The translations under genes and the position numbers were made by a program. From Yoonia sp. (lineage in GTDB: Bacteria; Pseudomonadota; Alphaproteobacteria; Rhodobacterales; Rhodobacteraceae), in NCBI RefSeq assembly GCF_014859355.1, contig NZ_JACUUJ010000006.1, forward strand, positions 27,929 through 91,928: a DNA stretch of 64,000 nt, read 5' to 3'. Shown one piece after another: positions 26,639-35,715 of the stretch. Within the stretch, counting starts at the first letter, position 1. The number at the start of each line of letters is the position of its first letter. The notes beneath the pieces are model-generated. The model ran no database searches. It worked only from the letters and a program-made list of their open reading frames with translations, and was not told the origin of the DNA.

Positions 26639-28154
26639 CGCGGCGCGCTCCTTTGTCGCAGATCCAGAAAATGACAAATGTCAGCGTCACCAGCACCAAG
26701 GCGGCAGCTGCAGCAGTTTCCATACGAAACGCGCCCATCAGCCGGAACATCGCCAGCGGCAGTGTTTCCTGCGATTGCCCCGCAAACAGCGCGATGACCC
26801 CCAGATCACCCATGGACAGCGCCGCCGCAATCCCCGTCCCAAAGCCCAGCGGGCGCCGGACCCGCGGCAGAACGACAATGCGCACCCATGCCCAGCCACG
26901 CAGGCCAAGTGCTGCACCCAAGCGCCCAAAATCGGCCTGCACATCCGCCACAGCCGGGGCGATAGCCCGCAACACAAAAGGCAGAGCCAACGTCGCATTC
27001 ACCAACGCCGTTACGACCAGCGCAAGGCGTGCAGGGTTGATGAAGGGATAAACCAGCAAAAACGCTCCCGTTCCCACAACCAGCCCCGAGGCAGCCAGCG
27101 GTAAAACCCCCACGACTGCGATGACAGGCCCCCCCCACAGCGCCAGCGCCAGCGCCAAGACGGAACACAACGCCGCAGAAACAACCGCCACCGCGATCGA
27201 CCGCGCCGCGGCGTGCCAGATGCTTGGCGGTAGATCAGCCAGCCCCGGCAACCCCTTCAGCACAATCATGCTTAGCGGCAGAACAAGAAACAACGCCGCC
27301 AACGTGATGGCCAGCGCATCTACTACGGCAGAGGCTCTATCCCAACGCTGCACGCTGCGGTCCAGCCCGGCACCCATCGCAGCAGGGCCCGTGACGCGCC
27401 ACGCGACCACAGCCGCCACGGCGCACAGCCCGAATTGCACACAGGCCAGCAGCGCCGCGCGTCCCAGATCGAAATCAAATCGCAACGCCTGATAGATGGC
27501 CAGTTCAACAGTTGTAGCCCTTGGCCCGCCGCCCAGCGTCAGCGCCACGGCAAAACTGGTCAGGCAGATCAGGAAAATAACAAGGAACACGCCAGGCACG
27601 ACTGCGCGCAGCATCGGCCACTCCAGCAAGCGGCCCACAGGGGCATTCAACGTGGCGGCAAGGCGGAACCGTTCCGCCGGGATCGACAGCCACCCCTGTA
27701 AGATCAGGCGGGTCGCCAAGGGCAGATTGAAAAATACATGCGCCAGAACGACACCATGAAAGCCATAGATCGACACGGGCGGTATGCCCAAAAGGCCAAG
27801 AACGTCATTGATCAGCCCGCTACGCCCGAACACCGCCAACAGCCCAAAGATGGCCACGATCACTGGCAAAAGGAACGGCGCGCCCAGCAACGTGATCAGC
27901 ACCTTGCGCCCGAAAAACCGCCGCCGCGCCAGTGCCCGCGCCACCGGAATCGCAAAAATCACGCTTAGTCCGGCAGACACAAACGCCTGTGTCACGGTAA
28001 ACCGGATCGCGGACCAATCGGCAGGCGACAGCCCGCCACCCCACTCGGCCCGCCAGCCGACAGCGGCCAGCGTGCCAAGCGTCAGCACCAGCACCAGCGC
28101 CCCGGACAGGGCGCCGGGCCAGCGCGGCGTTAGCGCGACAGGGCGTTGCGCCAT
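26625..28154 (-). CDS. thiP: thiamine ABC transporter permease
   Basis: Double-length permease of 509 residues with about 12 membrane segments and two permease halves, as usual for the ThiP/FbpB family. EAA-like loops appear as RFRLAATLNAPVGRLLEWPMLRAVVPG in the first half and LGAALGLRGWAWVRIVVLPRVRRPL in the second. It overlaps the end of thiB by 25 bases and the start of thiQ by 14, so the three genes are tightly coupled. Confidence 0.9.
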   Translation of the reverse strand: MAQRPVALTPRWPGALSGALVLVLTLGTLAAVGWRAEWGGGLSPADWSAIRFTVTQAFVSAGLSVIFAIPVARALARRRFFGRKVLITLLGAPFLLPVIVAIFGLLAVFGRSGLINDVLGLLGIPPVSIYGFHGVVLAHVFFNLPLATRLILQGWLSIPAERFRLAATLNAPVGRLLEWPMLRAVVPGVFLVIFLICLTSFAVALTLGGGPRATTVELAIYQALRFDFDLGRAALLACVQFGLCAVAAVVAWRVTGPAAMGAGLDRSVQRWDRASAVVDALAITLAALFLVLPLSMIVLKGLPGLADLPPSIWHAAARSIAVAVVSAALCSVLALALALWGGPVIAVVGVLPLAASGLVVGTGAFLLVYPFINPARLALVVTALVNATLALPFVLRAIAPAVADVQADFGRLGAALGLRGWAWVRIVVLPRVRRPLGFGTGIAAALSMGDLGVIALFAGQSQETLPLAMFRLMGAFRMETAAAAALVLVTLTFVIFWICDKGARRDADL

Positions 28155-29119
28155 TCTTCAACGGCGACGGCGCGCGCATCGGCTGCGCCACGTGGATCAA
28201 ACAGCAATGCCTCTTGTGGCGTCACCAGCGTTTCAAACCCGGCGGGCAAGCCGCCTGCGGGAACGACAGCAGGATACATCCAGTTTGTCGTCGGTATCAC
28301 GCTTTGAAAGGCATCCGACACCATGAAGGCCAGAAACTGTTCGACCAATTCCGGCTGGTCGGTGCTGGCAACCTTACCCGCGACCTCGATTTGCAAATAA
28401 TGGCCCTCATCGAAGGACCACGCGACTTTGCTGGCGTCATCCTCGGCAATCAGGTGATAGGCGGGCGATGTGGTGTATGACAGCACCGCGTCCGCCTCTC
28501 CATCCAGAAACAATCCATAGGCCTCGGACCAGCCGGGGGTAACAGTGACAATGTTATCTGCCAGATCGGTCCAAAGTGCGGCAGCGTCATCACCATACGC
28601 GGCCTTGACCCACATCAGCAGGCCCAGACCGGGCGTGGATGAACGGGGGTCCTGGATCACGATGGAAATATCGCTATCGGCCAGCGCACGCAGGGAGGCG
28701 GGCGCAGGTTCACCGGCATTGCCGACAAAGGCAAAGTAACCCCAGTCAAACGGCAGGAAATCCGGGTCGGTCCACGCCAGCGGCAGGTCAAGATCCGCCG
28801 AGACCCCATGCGGCGCGAACAAGCCAGTGGCGCGGGCGGCCTCTGTCAGGTTGGTATCCAATCCCAGCACGATATCGGCGTCGGTGCTTGGCCCTTCCAG
28901 TTGCAGACGCGCTAAAAGGGCAGCCCCGTCGCCTGCGCCGATGAATTGCAAATCACAGCCGCAAATTTCTTCAAATGCGGCCTCAATCGCGGGGCCGGGC
29001 CCCCATTCGCTGGTGAAACTGTCATAGGTCAGAATTTGCAGCACCGGGGTCTGCGCCATAGCACCAGAGGCACAAAGGGCAAATCCCGCGACAACTGGCA
29101 GATAGATCGGTTTTTTCAT
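28130..29119 (-). CDS. thiB: thiamine-binding periplasmic protein
   Basis: Receptor of the thiamine/TPP importer, 329 residues. It has a signal peptide (MKKPIYLPVVAGFALCASGAMA) and then LQILTYDSFTSEWGPGPAIEAAFEE, the usual opening of ThiB. FDWGYFAFVGN and SSTPGLGLLMWVKAAYG are further family segments. The ATG at 29119 is preceded by GGAGG at ideal spacing. The TPP riboswitch lies 46 bases upstream. Confidence 0.93.
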   Translation of the reverse strand: MKKPIYLPVVAGFALCASGAMAQTPVLQILTYDSFTSEWGPGPAIEAAFEEICGCDLQFIGAGDGAALLARLQLEGPSTDADIVLGLDTNLTEAARATGLFAPHGVSADLDLPLAWTDPDFLPFDWGYFAFVGNAGEPAPASLRALADSDISIVIQDPRSSTPGLGLLMWVKAAYGDDAAALWTDLADNIVTVTPGWSEAYGLFLDGEADAVLSYTTSPAYHLIAEDDASKVAWSFDEGHYLQIEVAGKVASTDQPELVEQFLAFMVSDAFQSVIPTTNWMYPAVVPAGGLPAGFETLVTPQEALLFDPRGAADARAVAVEEWRNALSR

Positions 29120-29165
29120 CGTATCCTCCAAATGCGACGGGCGGATTGGGGATAGCGCGATTGCG

Positions 29166-29252
29166 ATACCTTCCCTCCGCCGGTCTTAACCGGTTCAGGT
29201 TCAACGGGTCTGCGTGACGCATCTCAGCCAGTGAAGGCCCCCCGAGGTGGGG
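29166..29252 (-). promoter_or_regulatory. TPP riboswitch (THI element)
   Basis: On the minus strand this leader shows the conserved THI parts in order: CTGAGATG, ACCCGTTGAACCTGA, a GGTTAAGACC hairpin portion, then CGGAGGGAAGGT. These are the pyrimidine- and pyrophosphate-sensing arms of the thiamine pyrophosphate aptamer. It precedes thiB, so high TPP should turn off thiBPQ. The exact ends are approximate. Confidence 0.93.
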
Positions 29253-29344
29253 CAAGTGTTAGGGTTTCTTGGGGTTGATGACAAGGGAAACCTCTTGAGC
29301 ATGCAAGGCCTGCCCGCTAGACCCATCAGGCAAAGGGGAACGCC

Positions 29345-30448
29345 ATGTCATTCAACAGCTTTGGTCATCTTTTCCGCGTCACCACATGGGGCGAAAGCCA
29401 TGGGCCTGCCTTGGGTGCCACCGTTGATGGTTGCCCGCCCCGGGTGCCTCTGGAACCGGCGATGATCCAGCAATGGCTGAACAAACGCCGCCCCGGTCTG
29501 AACAAGAACACCACCCAGCGGCAGGAACCTGACGCGGTTGAAATCCTGTCAGGCGTGTTTGACGGGCAAACCACCGGCACGCCGATCCAGTTGATGATCC
29601 GTAATACCGACCAGCGGTCAAAGGATTACGGCGATATCGCCAATACCTTCCGGCCCGGTCACGCCGATATCACTTATCACCAAAAATACGGGATCCGCGA
29701 TTATCGCGGGGGGGGTCGGTCGTCGGCGCGCGAAACCGCGTCGCGCGTGGCCGCGGGCGGTGTCGCCCGCGAAGCGATCAGGGCTATCGCCCCGGGCGTG
29801 CAGATCAAGGGCTACATGACCCGGATGGGCACCAAACCGATTGACCGGTCGCGGATGGACTGGGACCAGATCGACCAGAACGATTTCTTCTGCCCCGATG
29901 CACAGGCCGCAGGCGAATGGGAAGATTATCTGCAATGGCTGCGCAAGGATGATCACAATTCTGTCGGCGCGATCATCGAGGTCGTCGCGCGCGGTGTGCC
30001 AGCGGGCATCGGCGCACCCATTTATGCAAAGTTAGACACTGATCTGGCCGCTGCAATGATGTCGATCAACGCCGTGAAGGGTGTGGAAATCGGCGAAGGC
30101 TTGGCCGCCGCCGCCCTGACAGGCCGCGACAACGCAGATGAAATTTTCATGGGGCCAAACGGGCCGGAATACAGTTCCAACCACGCGGGCGGTATCCTTG
30201 GCGGGATCAGCACAGGGCAGGATATTATCGTGCGGTTTGCCGTCAAACCCACGTCATCCATCCTGAGCCCGCGCAAATCCATCCGCATGGACGGGACCGC
30301 AACCGAGGTGATCACCAAGGGCCGTCATGACCCCTGCGTCGGCATCCGTGCCGTGCCCGTGGGCGAGGCGATGATGGCTTGTGTGATCCTTGACCATCTG
30401 CTGCTAGATCGCGGGCAAACGGGCGGTGCGCGCGGGGTTATCGGGTAA
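29345..30448 (+). CDS. aroC: chorismate synthase
   Basis: Last step of the shikimate pathway: EPSP to chorismate with reduced FMN. The 367-residue product has the three family signatures [35 protein letters not shown] and, near the C-terminus, a [17 protein letters not shown] segment. AAAGGGG precedes the ATG. It is a single gene between the thiBPQ leader and a convergent transporter gene. Confidence 0.97.
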   Translation: MSFNSFGHLFRVTTWGESHGPALGATVDGCPPRVPLEPAMIQQWLNKRRPGLNKNTTQRQEPDAVEILSGVFDGQTTGTPIQLMIRNTDQRSKDYGDIANTFRPGHADITYHQKYGIRDYRGGGRSSARETASRVAAGGVAREAIRAIAPGVQIKGYMTRMGTKPIDRSRMDWDQIDQNDFFCPDAQAAGEWEDYLQWLRKDDHNSVGAIIEVVARGVPAGIGAPIYAKLDTDLAAAMMSINAVKGVEIGEGLAAAALTGRDNADEIFMGPNGPEYSSNHAGGILGGISTGQDIIVRFAVKPTSSILSPRKSIRMDGTATEVITKGRHDPCVGIRAVPVGEAMMACVILDHLLLDRGQTGGARGVIG

Positions 30449-30468
30449 GATGGGTGATATCACCCATC
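30449..30468. terminator. perfect 20-base palindrome between convergent genes
   Basis: GATGGGTGATATCACCCATC is a perfect palindrome that exactly fills the 20 bases between the aroC stop and the stop of the convergent transporter gene. It could act as a two-way transcription end. It lacks a T-run, so the terminator call is moderate. Confidence 0.5.
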
Positions 30469-31335
30469 CTACGTCTGTTTCGACAGTTGCACCGCTAGAA
30501 TACCGCCAGCGATGATCACGACGCCGATGATATCCAACACGCCAATCGCCTCGCCCAATATCACTGCGGCGATTGCGACCCCCAGAAACGGGTTGAGGAA
30601 ATGAAAGGTGGATGCCTTGACCGTCCCGATCCGCCCGACCAGCAGGAACCAGACCAGCGTGGCCGCCAGCCCCGGCACAAGCGTGGTATAGATAAAGGCC
30701 ACGACCAGCTGCCAGTTCCATATGATGTTATCCAGCGTTTCGAACAGCAGCGCAGGCACCAATAGGATTGCGCTGCCCACCAGCATTTGCAGCCCCACAA
30801 TCATCAGCACATTGCCGTTCCATGCGGCACGCCCCACAGCCAGCGTTGCCGCCGTCAGCGACAAAACCCCGAGCAGCACCAGCACGAATCCGAATGGGTC
30901 CACCCCGCCCTGCAACCGCGCGCCCATGATCAGTACAACCCCGAAAACCCCGGCAACCAACCCGCCAACCCCCAAAGGCCGGACTTTTGTGCCAAAGATC
31001 AGCCAGCCCGATAGCGCCACCAGCAGCGGCATGGTCGAGGCGATGATCGCGGCGAATGACGCCTCGACAGTTTGCATGGCGACGAAATTCAGGCCCAGAT
31101 ACAGCGCGTTCTGGCAGACACCGAACACCACAACCGCCAACCACTGCGCCCGTGTCAGCCGCGCCGACTGGCCCAGCGCCCATGCGATTGCGACGCCCAG
31201 CAAGCCCGAGATAAGGAACCGCAGCGCCAAGGCGCTCAGCGGTGGCGCATATTCGACGATGACCCGCGCAGAAGTGAACGCCGAGGACCACATCGCCGCA
31301 AAGGCGACACCCATCAAAACCGCGCGAATATCCAT
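30469..31335 (-). CDS. EamA-type (DMT) transporter
   Basis: Membrane exporter-type protein of 288 residues with ten hydrophobic helices in two EamA repeats. The first repeat opens with AVLMGVAFAAMWSSAFTSARVIVEYAPP and contains LRFLISGLLG. The second has LVPGLAATLVWFLLVGRIGTVKAS and FLNPFLGVAIAAVILGEAIG. The ATG at 31335 has AGGGGG upstream. Substrate unknown; family members export amino acids or metabolites. Confidence 0.88.
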   Translation of the reverse strand: MDIRAVLMGVAFAAMWSSAFTSARVIVEYAPPLSALALRFLISGLLGVAIAWALGQSARLTRAQWLAVVVFGVCQNALYLGLNFVAMQTVEASFAAIIASTMPLLVALSGWLIFGTKVRPLGVGGLVAGVFGVVLIMGARLQGGVDPFGFVLVLLGVLSLTAATLAVGRAAWNGNVLMIVGLQMLVGSAILLVPALLFETLDNIIWNWQLVVAFIYTTLVPGLAATLVWFLLVGRIGTVKASTFHFLNPFLGVAIAAVILGEAIGVLDIIGVVIIAGGILAVQLSKQT

Positions 31336-31406
31336 GCTGCCCCCTGCTGTTCGGGGCGACATTTTCTGAAATCATTGGCAGAGGCAAGCGATGAACTGAC
31401 AAAGCA

Positions 31407-31434
31407 AAAGGGCCGCCCGATCAGGCGACCCTTT
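31407..31434 (-). terminator. rho-independent terminator of the HU gene
   Basis: On the minus strand AAAGGGTCGCC-TGATCG-GGCGGCCCTTT forms an eleven-pair stem with one G-T pair, followed by TGCTTTG. It lies 35 bases after the HU stop. Confidence 0.75.
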
Positions 31435-31469
31435 GCAAATTCCGCATCTGGCCAAAATGGCCGGACCGG

Positions 31470-31760
31470 TTAGCCGTTTACGCTATCTTTCAGCGCCTTT
31501 GCGATCGTCATTTTGACAACCTTGTCAGCGTCTTTCTTGATTTGCTCGCCGGTGGCGGGGTTGCGGACCATCCGCTCTGGCCGTTCGCGGCAATAGATCT
31601 TGCCAACACCGGGCAGGGTCACGGCACCGCCGCCTGCGACTTCTTTGGTGATGATGTCGGTCACGGCATCCAGTGCTGCGCCTGCAGCTTTCTTGTCCAG
31701 ACCTGTTTCGTCAGAAAGTGCAGCAACAAGCTGCGCTTTGGTCATTGGTTTTGTCGCCAT
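31470..31760 (-). CDS. hup: HU family DNA-binding protein
   Basis: Small histone-like protein of 96 residues that bends DNA. It has the HU helices (MTKAQLVAALSDETGLDKKAAGAALDAV), the GAVTLPGVGKI turn and the arm ERPERMVRNPATGEQI, where RNPxTG is the DNA-intercalating Pro motif. The segment PGVGKIYCRERPERM is slightly unlike the classical FGxF form. GGGAGA precedes the ATG. It is a single gene with its own terminator. Confidence 0.95.
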   Translation of the reverse strand: MATKPMTKAQLVAALSDETGLDKKAAGAALDAVTDIITKEVAGGGAVTLPGVGKIYCRERPERMVRNPATGEQIKKDADKVVKMTIAKALKDSVNG

Positions 31761-31893
31761 TTTTATGGTCTCCCTCGTTCGCCCAATTTATAGGGCCTTT
31801 GCCCATCTGTTTAACGGTATGTTGTGGGACACCACAACGATTAGTAGCGTTTTACAAGGGAAAATTACATCATTTCCGGTGTTTTTCGTCACT

Positions 31894-33375
31894 TCACAGG
31901 AAAGCTGTCTCTTCAAAGCTACGCAATTTGCGGCTATGGATACGTTCCAGCGGCATTTCGCGCAAGCGTTCCATCGCCCTGATGCCGATCATCAGATGCG
32001 CTGCCACCTGTGTTTTATAGAAATCTGACGCCATACCGGGCAGTTTCAATTCACCATGCAGCGGCTTGTCAGACACGCAAAGCAGCGTGCCATAGGGCAC
32101 ACGGAACCGGAAACCGTTGGCGGCAATCGTGGCACTTTCCATATCCAGCGCAATGGCCCGCGACTGCGACAGCCGCTGCACGGGGCCTGCCTGTTCGCGC
32201 AGTTCCCAGTTGCGGTTGTCGATCGTGGCGACCGTGCCGGTGCGCATGATCCGTTTCAGCTCATACCCTTCCAGCTCGGTCACATCAGCCACGGCGGTTT
32301 GCAGCGCGATCTGAATTTCCGCCAGCGCCGGGATCGGCACCCAGATCGGCAGGTCGTCATCCAGCACGTGATCTTCGCGCAGGTAAGCATGCGCCAACAC
32401 GAAATCGCCCAACCGCTGCGAATTGCGCAGACCCGCGCAATGGCCCACCATCAGCCAGGCATGCGGGCGCAGCACGGCAATATGGTCGGTTGCGGTTTTC
32501 GCGTTCGACGGACCAACACCGATATTCACCAGCGTGATCCCGCTGCCGTTAGCGCGTTTCAGATGATAAGTCGGCATTTGCGGCAGTTTCGCCGGCAGCG
32601 GCAGGGGGGCGTCGGCCTGTGTAATTTCCACATTGCCGGTGCTGACAAAACTTGTGTAGCCGCTGTCGGGGTCAGCCAACACGTGACGGGCGTAACTTTC
32701 AAATTCCTCGACATAGAACTGATAGTTGGTAAACAGCACATGGTTCTGGAAATGTTCGGCCGCCGTGGCGGTGTAATGCGCCAAACGGGCCAGCGAATAA
32801 TCAATGCGCTGCGCGGTAAACGGGGCCAACGGGCGCGCGCCGTCAGGGTAGGTAAAGCCTTCACCATTGACGATGGCGTCATGTGTCGTGCTCAGGTCCG
32901 GCACGTCAAAGGCGTCGCGCAGGTTGAAATCCATCGACCCTTCTTGCGGGACGGTTACCGACGGCACATTCGCCACCGCGAAATGCACCGGCATCACCGT
33001 ATCAGAGGCGCCGATAATCACCGGCACCCCGTGGCTGGCAATCAGCAGGCCGATCTGCTGTTCCAGATAGGATGCAAACAGATCGGGCCGGGTCACTGTG
33101 GTGGCATACACACCGGGCTCGGCCACGTGACCGAACGACAGGCGGCTGTCGGTCTTGGCATAGCTGGTCGTGGTCAGGCGGATTTCAGGATAAAAAGCGC
33201 GCACACGGGCATCTGGCTGGCCATCCGTCAGTGCCGTCATAAAGTTTTCCGTCAGGAACGTCACTGCCGCCTGATACAACTCTTGCAAGCGCGCCACCGC
33301 CAGGACCGGATCGTTGAACGTCTCTGGAGCGGGAATGTCAGGGGTTCTGATGCCCGCGTGTGGTGCCATGTTCAT
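31894..33375 (-). CDS. amn: AMP nucleosidase
   Basis: Hydrolyses AMP to adenine and ribose 5-phosphate. The 493-residue product matches the family in length and has LVNIGVGPSNAKTATDHIAVLRPHAWLMVGHCAG and AIALDMESATIAANGFRFRVPYG, the purine phosphorylase-like core. Its ATG overlaps the stop of the adenine deaminase gene by four bases (ATGA), so both are made together. The coupled pair would turn AMP to adenine and then hypoxanthine. Confidence 0.93.
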   Translation of the reverse strand: MNMAPHAGIRTPDIPAPETFNDPVLAVARLQELYQAAVTFLTENFMTALTDGQPDARVRAFYPEIRLTTTSYAKTDSRLSFGHVAEPGVYATTVTRPDLFASYLEQQIGLLIASHGVPVIIGASDTVMPVHFAVANVPSVTVPQEGSMDFNLRDAFDVPDLSTTHDAIVNGEGFTYPDGARPLAPFTAQRIDYSLARLAHYTATAAEHFQNHVLFTNYQFYVEEFESYARHVLADPDSGYTSFVSTGNVEITQADAPLPLPAKLPQMPTYHLKRANGSGITLVNIGVGPSNAKTATDHIAVLRPHAWLMVGHCAGLRNSQRLGDFVLAHAYLREDHVLDDDLPIWVPIPALAEIQIALQTAVADVTELEGYELKRIMRTGTVATIDNRNWELREQAGPVQRLSQSRAIALDMESATIAANGFRFRVPYGTLLCVSDKPLHGELKLPGMASDFYKTQVAAHLMIGIRAMERLREMPLERIHSRKLRSFEETAFL

Positions 33376-35165
33376 GTGTTTACCTCAAATAACTCGGTCA
33401 GTTCAAATTTATCCACATCCACCAACCCCAGATCAGAAATGCGCAACGATGGGATGACAACAAGCGCAAGTAACGAATGTTGCATATAGGCGTTGTTGAG
33501 CGTGCACCCGCAGTCTGCCATTGCTTGCACCATGCGGTCGGCAGCTGCCGCGACATCTGCCGCCGGGCTGTCGGACATCAGGCCAGCGATGGGCAGTTCC
33601 ACCAACGCCAGTTCCTGCCCGTCTTTCCAGACAGTCACGCCGCCCCCCACATCCGCCAGCCGGTTGGCGGCAGCGGCCATATTTGCGCGGTCGGTCCCGA
33701 CGACGATCATGTGGTGGCTATCATGCGCCACGGTCGATGCCATCGCCATTTTGCCGGTATAGCCAAAGCCAGAGACAAAGCCGTTAACGACCTTGCCCGT
33801 GCCCCGATGCCGTTCGACCAGCGCGATCTGATAGGTATCGCCCTGCCCCTTCACACAGCCATCCACCACAGGCAGTTCCGCCGTCAGAGCCCTTGTCGGC
33901 GCCTGATTTTCAACGACCCCAATCACCTTGGCGGTCACGCTGTTGGCCCCTTCGGGCGCGTGAATTTCAAAATGTGCGTCGCTCAGCGGTTGCATCCGCA
34001 CCGTGGCGCGCGCATCAGCGGGCCATGCGTAATGCGGGCAATCCACCGTAATCTTGCCGTCCTGCGCCACAGTCTGCCCGCGCGCGATGACATGTTCAAT
34101 TGGCAGTGTCGTCAGGTCAGACGTCAGGATCATATCCGCCCGCCGCCCTGGCGCGATCGACCCAAGTTCGCGTTCCAACCCGAAATGTGTAGCCGTGTTG
34201 ATCGTCGCCATTTGCAGCGCGACCAGCGGATCGCAACCGCAAGCAATCGCATGGCGCACGACGCGGTTCATGTGGCCGTCGTTCACGAGCGTGCCGGAAT
34301 GGCAATCATCGGTGCACAGGATGAAATTGCGCGGATCAAGGCCCATTTCCGTGACCGCGGTGATCTGGCTTTCCACATCATACCACGCGCTACCCAGCCG
34401 CATCATCGACTTCATGCCGTTGCGCACACGCGCCAGGGCATCCGCCTGTGCTGTGCCTTCGTGATCATCAGCCGCACCACCAGCGACATAGGCGGAAAAC
34501 GCGATGCCCTTGTCGGGTGACGCATAATGCCCGCCCACGGTCTTGCCCGCGTTCATCGTCGCCGCCATTTCCGCCAGCATTTGCGGATCACCGTTGATCA
34601 CACCGGGAAAGTTCATCATTTCGCCCAGCCCGATAATGCCGGGCCATGCCATCGCCTGCGCCACGTCGTCGGCTGTAATCTCGAACCCTGTCGTCTCCAG
34701 ACCCGGCGCAGAGGGCGCGCAGGACGGCATCTGCGTGTAGATGTTGATCGGCTGCATCAGCGCCTCGTCATGCATCATCCGCACGCCGCGCAGGCCAAGG
34801 ACATTGGCAATTTCATGCGGGTCGGTAAACATGGTTGTCGTGCCATGCGGGATCACGGCGGCGGCAAATTCCGCAGGCGTCAGCATGCCGCTTTCGATAT
34901 GCATGTGTCCGTCGCACAGACCGGGGATCAGGTAACGGCCCTGTGCGTCAATCACTTGCGTCCCGGGGCCAATACAATGCGCTGCATCCGGGCCGACATA
35001 GGCAAAACGGCCATCGACCACGGCGACCTGCCAATCAAGAATTTCACGGGTGTGAACATTGACCAGCCGCGCGCCCTGAACGACCAGATTGGCGGTGTCA
35101 CGGCCTGCCGCAACGGCAACCAGACGGGGGGCAGATTCTGCCCAAGTTTTGATATGCGTATCCAT
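33372..35165 (-). CDS. ade: adenine deaminase
   Basis: Converts adenine to hypoxanthine and ammonia. The roughly 597-residue product is an amidohydrolase with the metal site GLCDGHMHIESGMLTPAEFA and HGTTTMFTDPHEIANVLG, followed by PSCAPSAPGLETTG and the late FILCTDDCHSGTLVNDGHMNRVVR. All fit the Ade family. I use the ATG at 35165 (MDTHIKTWAES); the ATG at 35180 is five codons upstream. It lies 39 bases from tspO, where the photosynthesis cluster ends. Confidence 0.94.
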   Translation of the reverse strand: MDTHIKTWAESAPRLVAVAAGRDTANLVVQGARLVNVHTREILDWQVAVVDGRFAYVGPDAAHCIGPGTQVIDAQGRYLIPGLCDGHMHIESGMLTPAEFAAAVIPHGTTTMFTDPHEIANVLGLRGVRMMHDEALMQPINIYTQMPSCAPSAPGLETTGFEITADDVAQAMAWPGIIGLGEMMNFPGVINGDPQMLAEMAATMNAGKTVGGHYASPDKGIAFSAYVAGGAADDHEGTAQADALARVRNGMKSMMRLGSAWYDVESQITAVTEMGLDPRNFILCTDDCHSGTLVNDGHMNRVVRHAIACGCDPLVALQMATINTATHFGLERELGSIAPGRRADMILTSDLTTLPIEHVIARGQTVAQDGKITVDCPHYAWPADARATVRMQPLSDAHFEIHAPEGANSVTAKVIGVVENQAPTRALTAELPVVDGCVKGQGDTYQIALVERHRGTGKVVNGFVSGFGYTGKMAMASTVAHDSHHMIVVGTDRANMAAAANRLADVGGGVTVWKDGQELALVELPIAGLMSDSPAADVAAAADRMVQAMADCGCTLNNAYMQHSLLALVVIPSLRISDLGLVDVDKFELTELFEVNT

Positions 35166-35204
35166 CCCCAAAATTGTCACCCTTTGCGACAGGGTTCAAG
35201 GGGG

Positions 35205-35684
35205 TCAGATGTTGGGAATGTCCAGCGGCTTTTGATCCGGGTTCAGGCTGTAGACGGAATAGTTCAGCGCGCCCGCGATCGTCACCCACGCAAGATAAGG
35301 AACAAAGGCCAGACCTGCCCAGAAATCCAGCTGAAAATGCATCACTGTGGCACCAAGCACTGACAGCCATAGACCCGCCATAACAACAAGCGACGCCCGA
35401 AAGTTGCGCAAGCCAAAGAACACAGGCGTCCACAGTGCGTTGAACGCGATCTGCGCGGCCCAGAACGCCATTGCGTATTGGTTCCCGCCGATCCCGGCTG
35501 CACGTGCACCCGCGAATGCGATCAGCAGATAGATGCTGGTCCACATGATGGGAAACATCCAGTTCGGCGGTACCCACGACGGCTTCTTCAGGTTTTCATA
35601 CCACGCCCCCGTTGGAAACAGCGCGCCCGTCGCCCCCGCACCGACAGTTGCGGCCAAAAACAAGAAGAACAGCAAGAAATCCAT
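35205..35684 (-). CDS. tspO: TspO/MBR family tryptophan-rich sensory protein (CrtK)
   Basis: Outer-membrane-associated protein of 159 residues with five helices. It has the typical WYENLKKPSWVPPNWMFPIMWTSIYLLIAFAGA and the tryptophan-rich FNALWTPVFFGLRN. In Rhodobacter, TspO (CrtK) binds porphyrins and damps expression of photosynthesis genes under oxygen. Here it follows crtB by 31 bases with AAAGGG before the ATG, the usual crtI-crtB-tspO order. Confidence 0.93.
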   Translation of the reverse strand: MDFLLFFLFLAATVGAGATGALFPTGAWYENLKKPSWVPPNWMFPIMWTSIYLLIAFAGARAAGIGGNQYAMAFWAAQIAFNALWTPVFFGLRNFRASLVVMAGLWLSVLGATVMHFQLDFWAGLAFVPYLAWVTIAGALNYSVYSLNPDQKPLDIPNI

Positions 35685-35715
35685 GATGGGGCCCTTTCAA
35701 GGTGACCCCCTACAC

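Noticed and set aside
32056..33489. Open frame of more than 470 codons antisense to amn
   Set aside because: Fully opposite a convincing AMP nucleosidase; composition rich in Arg, His and Gln typical of antisense frames.
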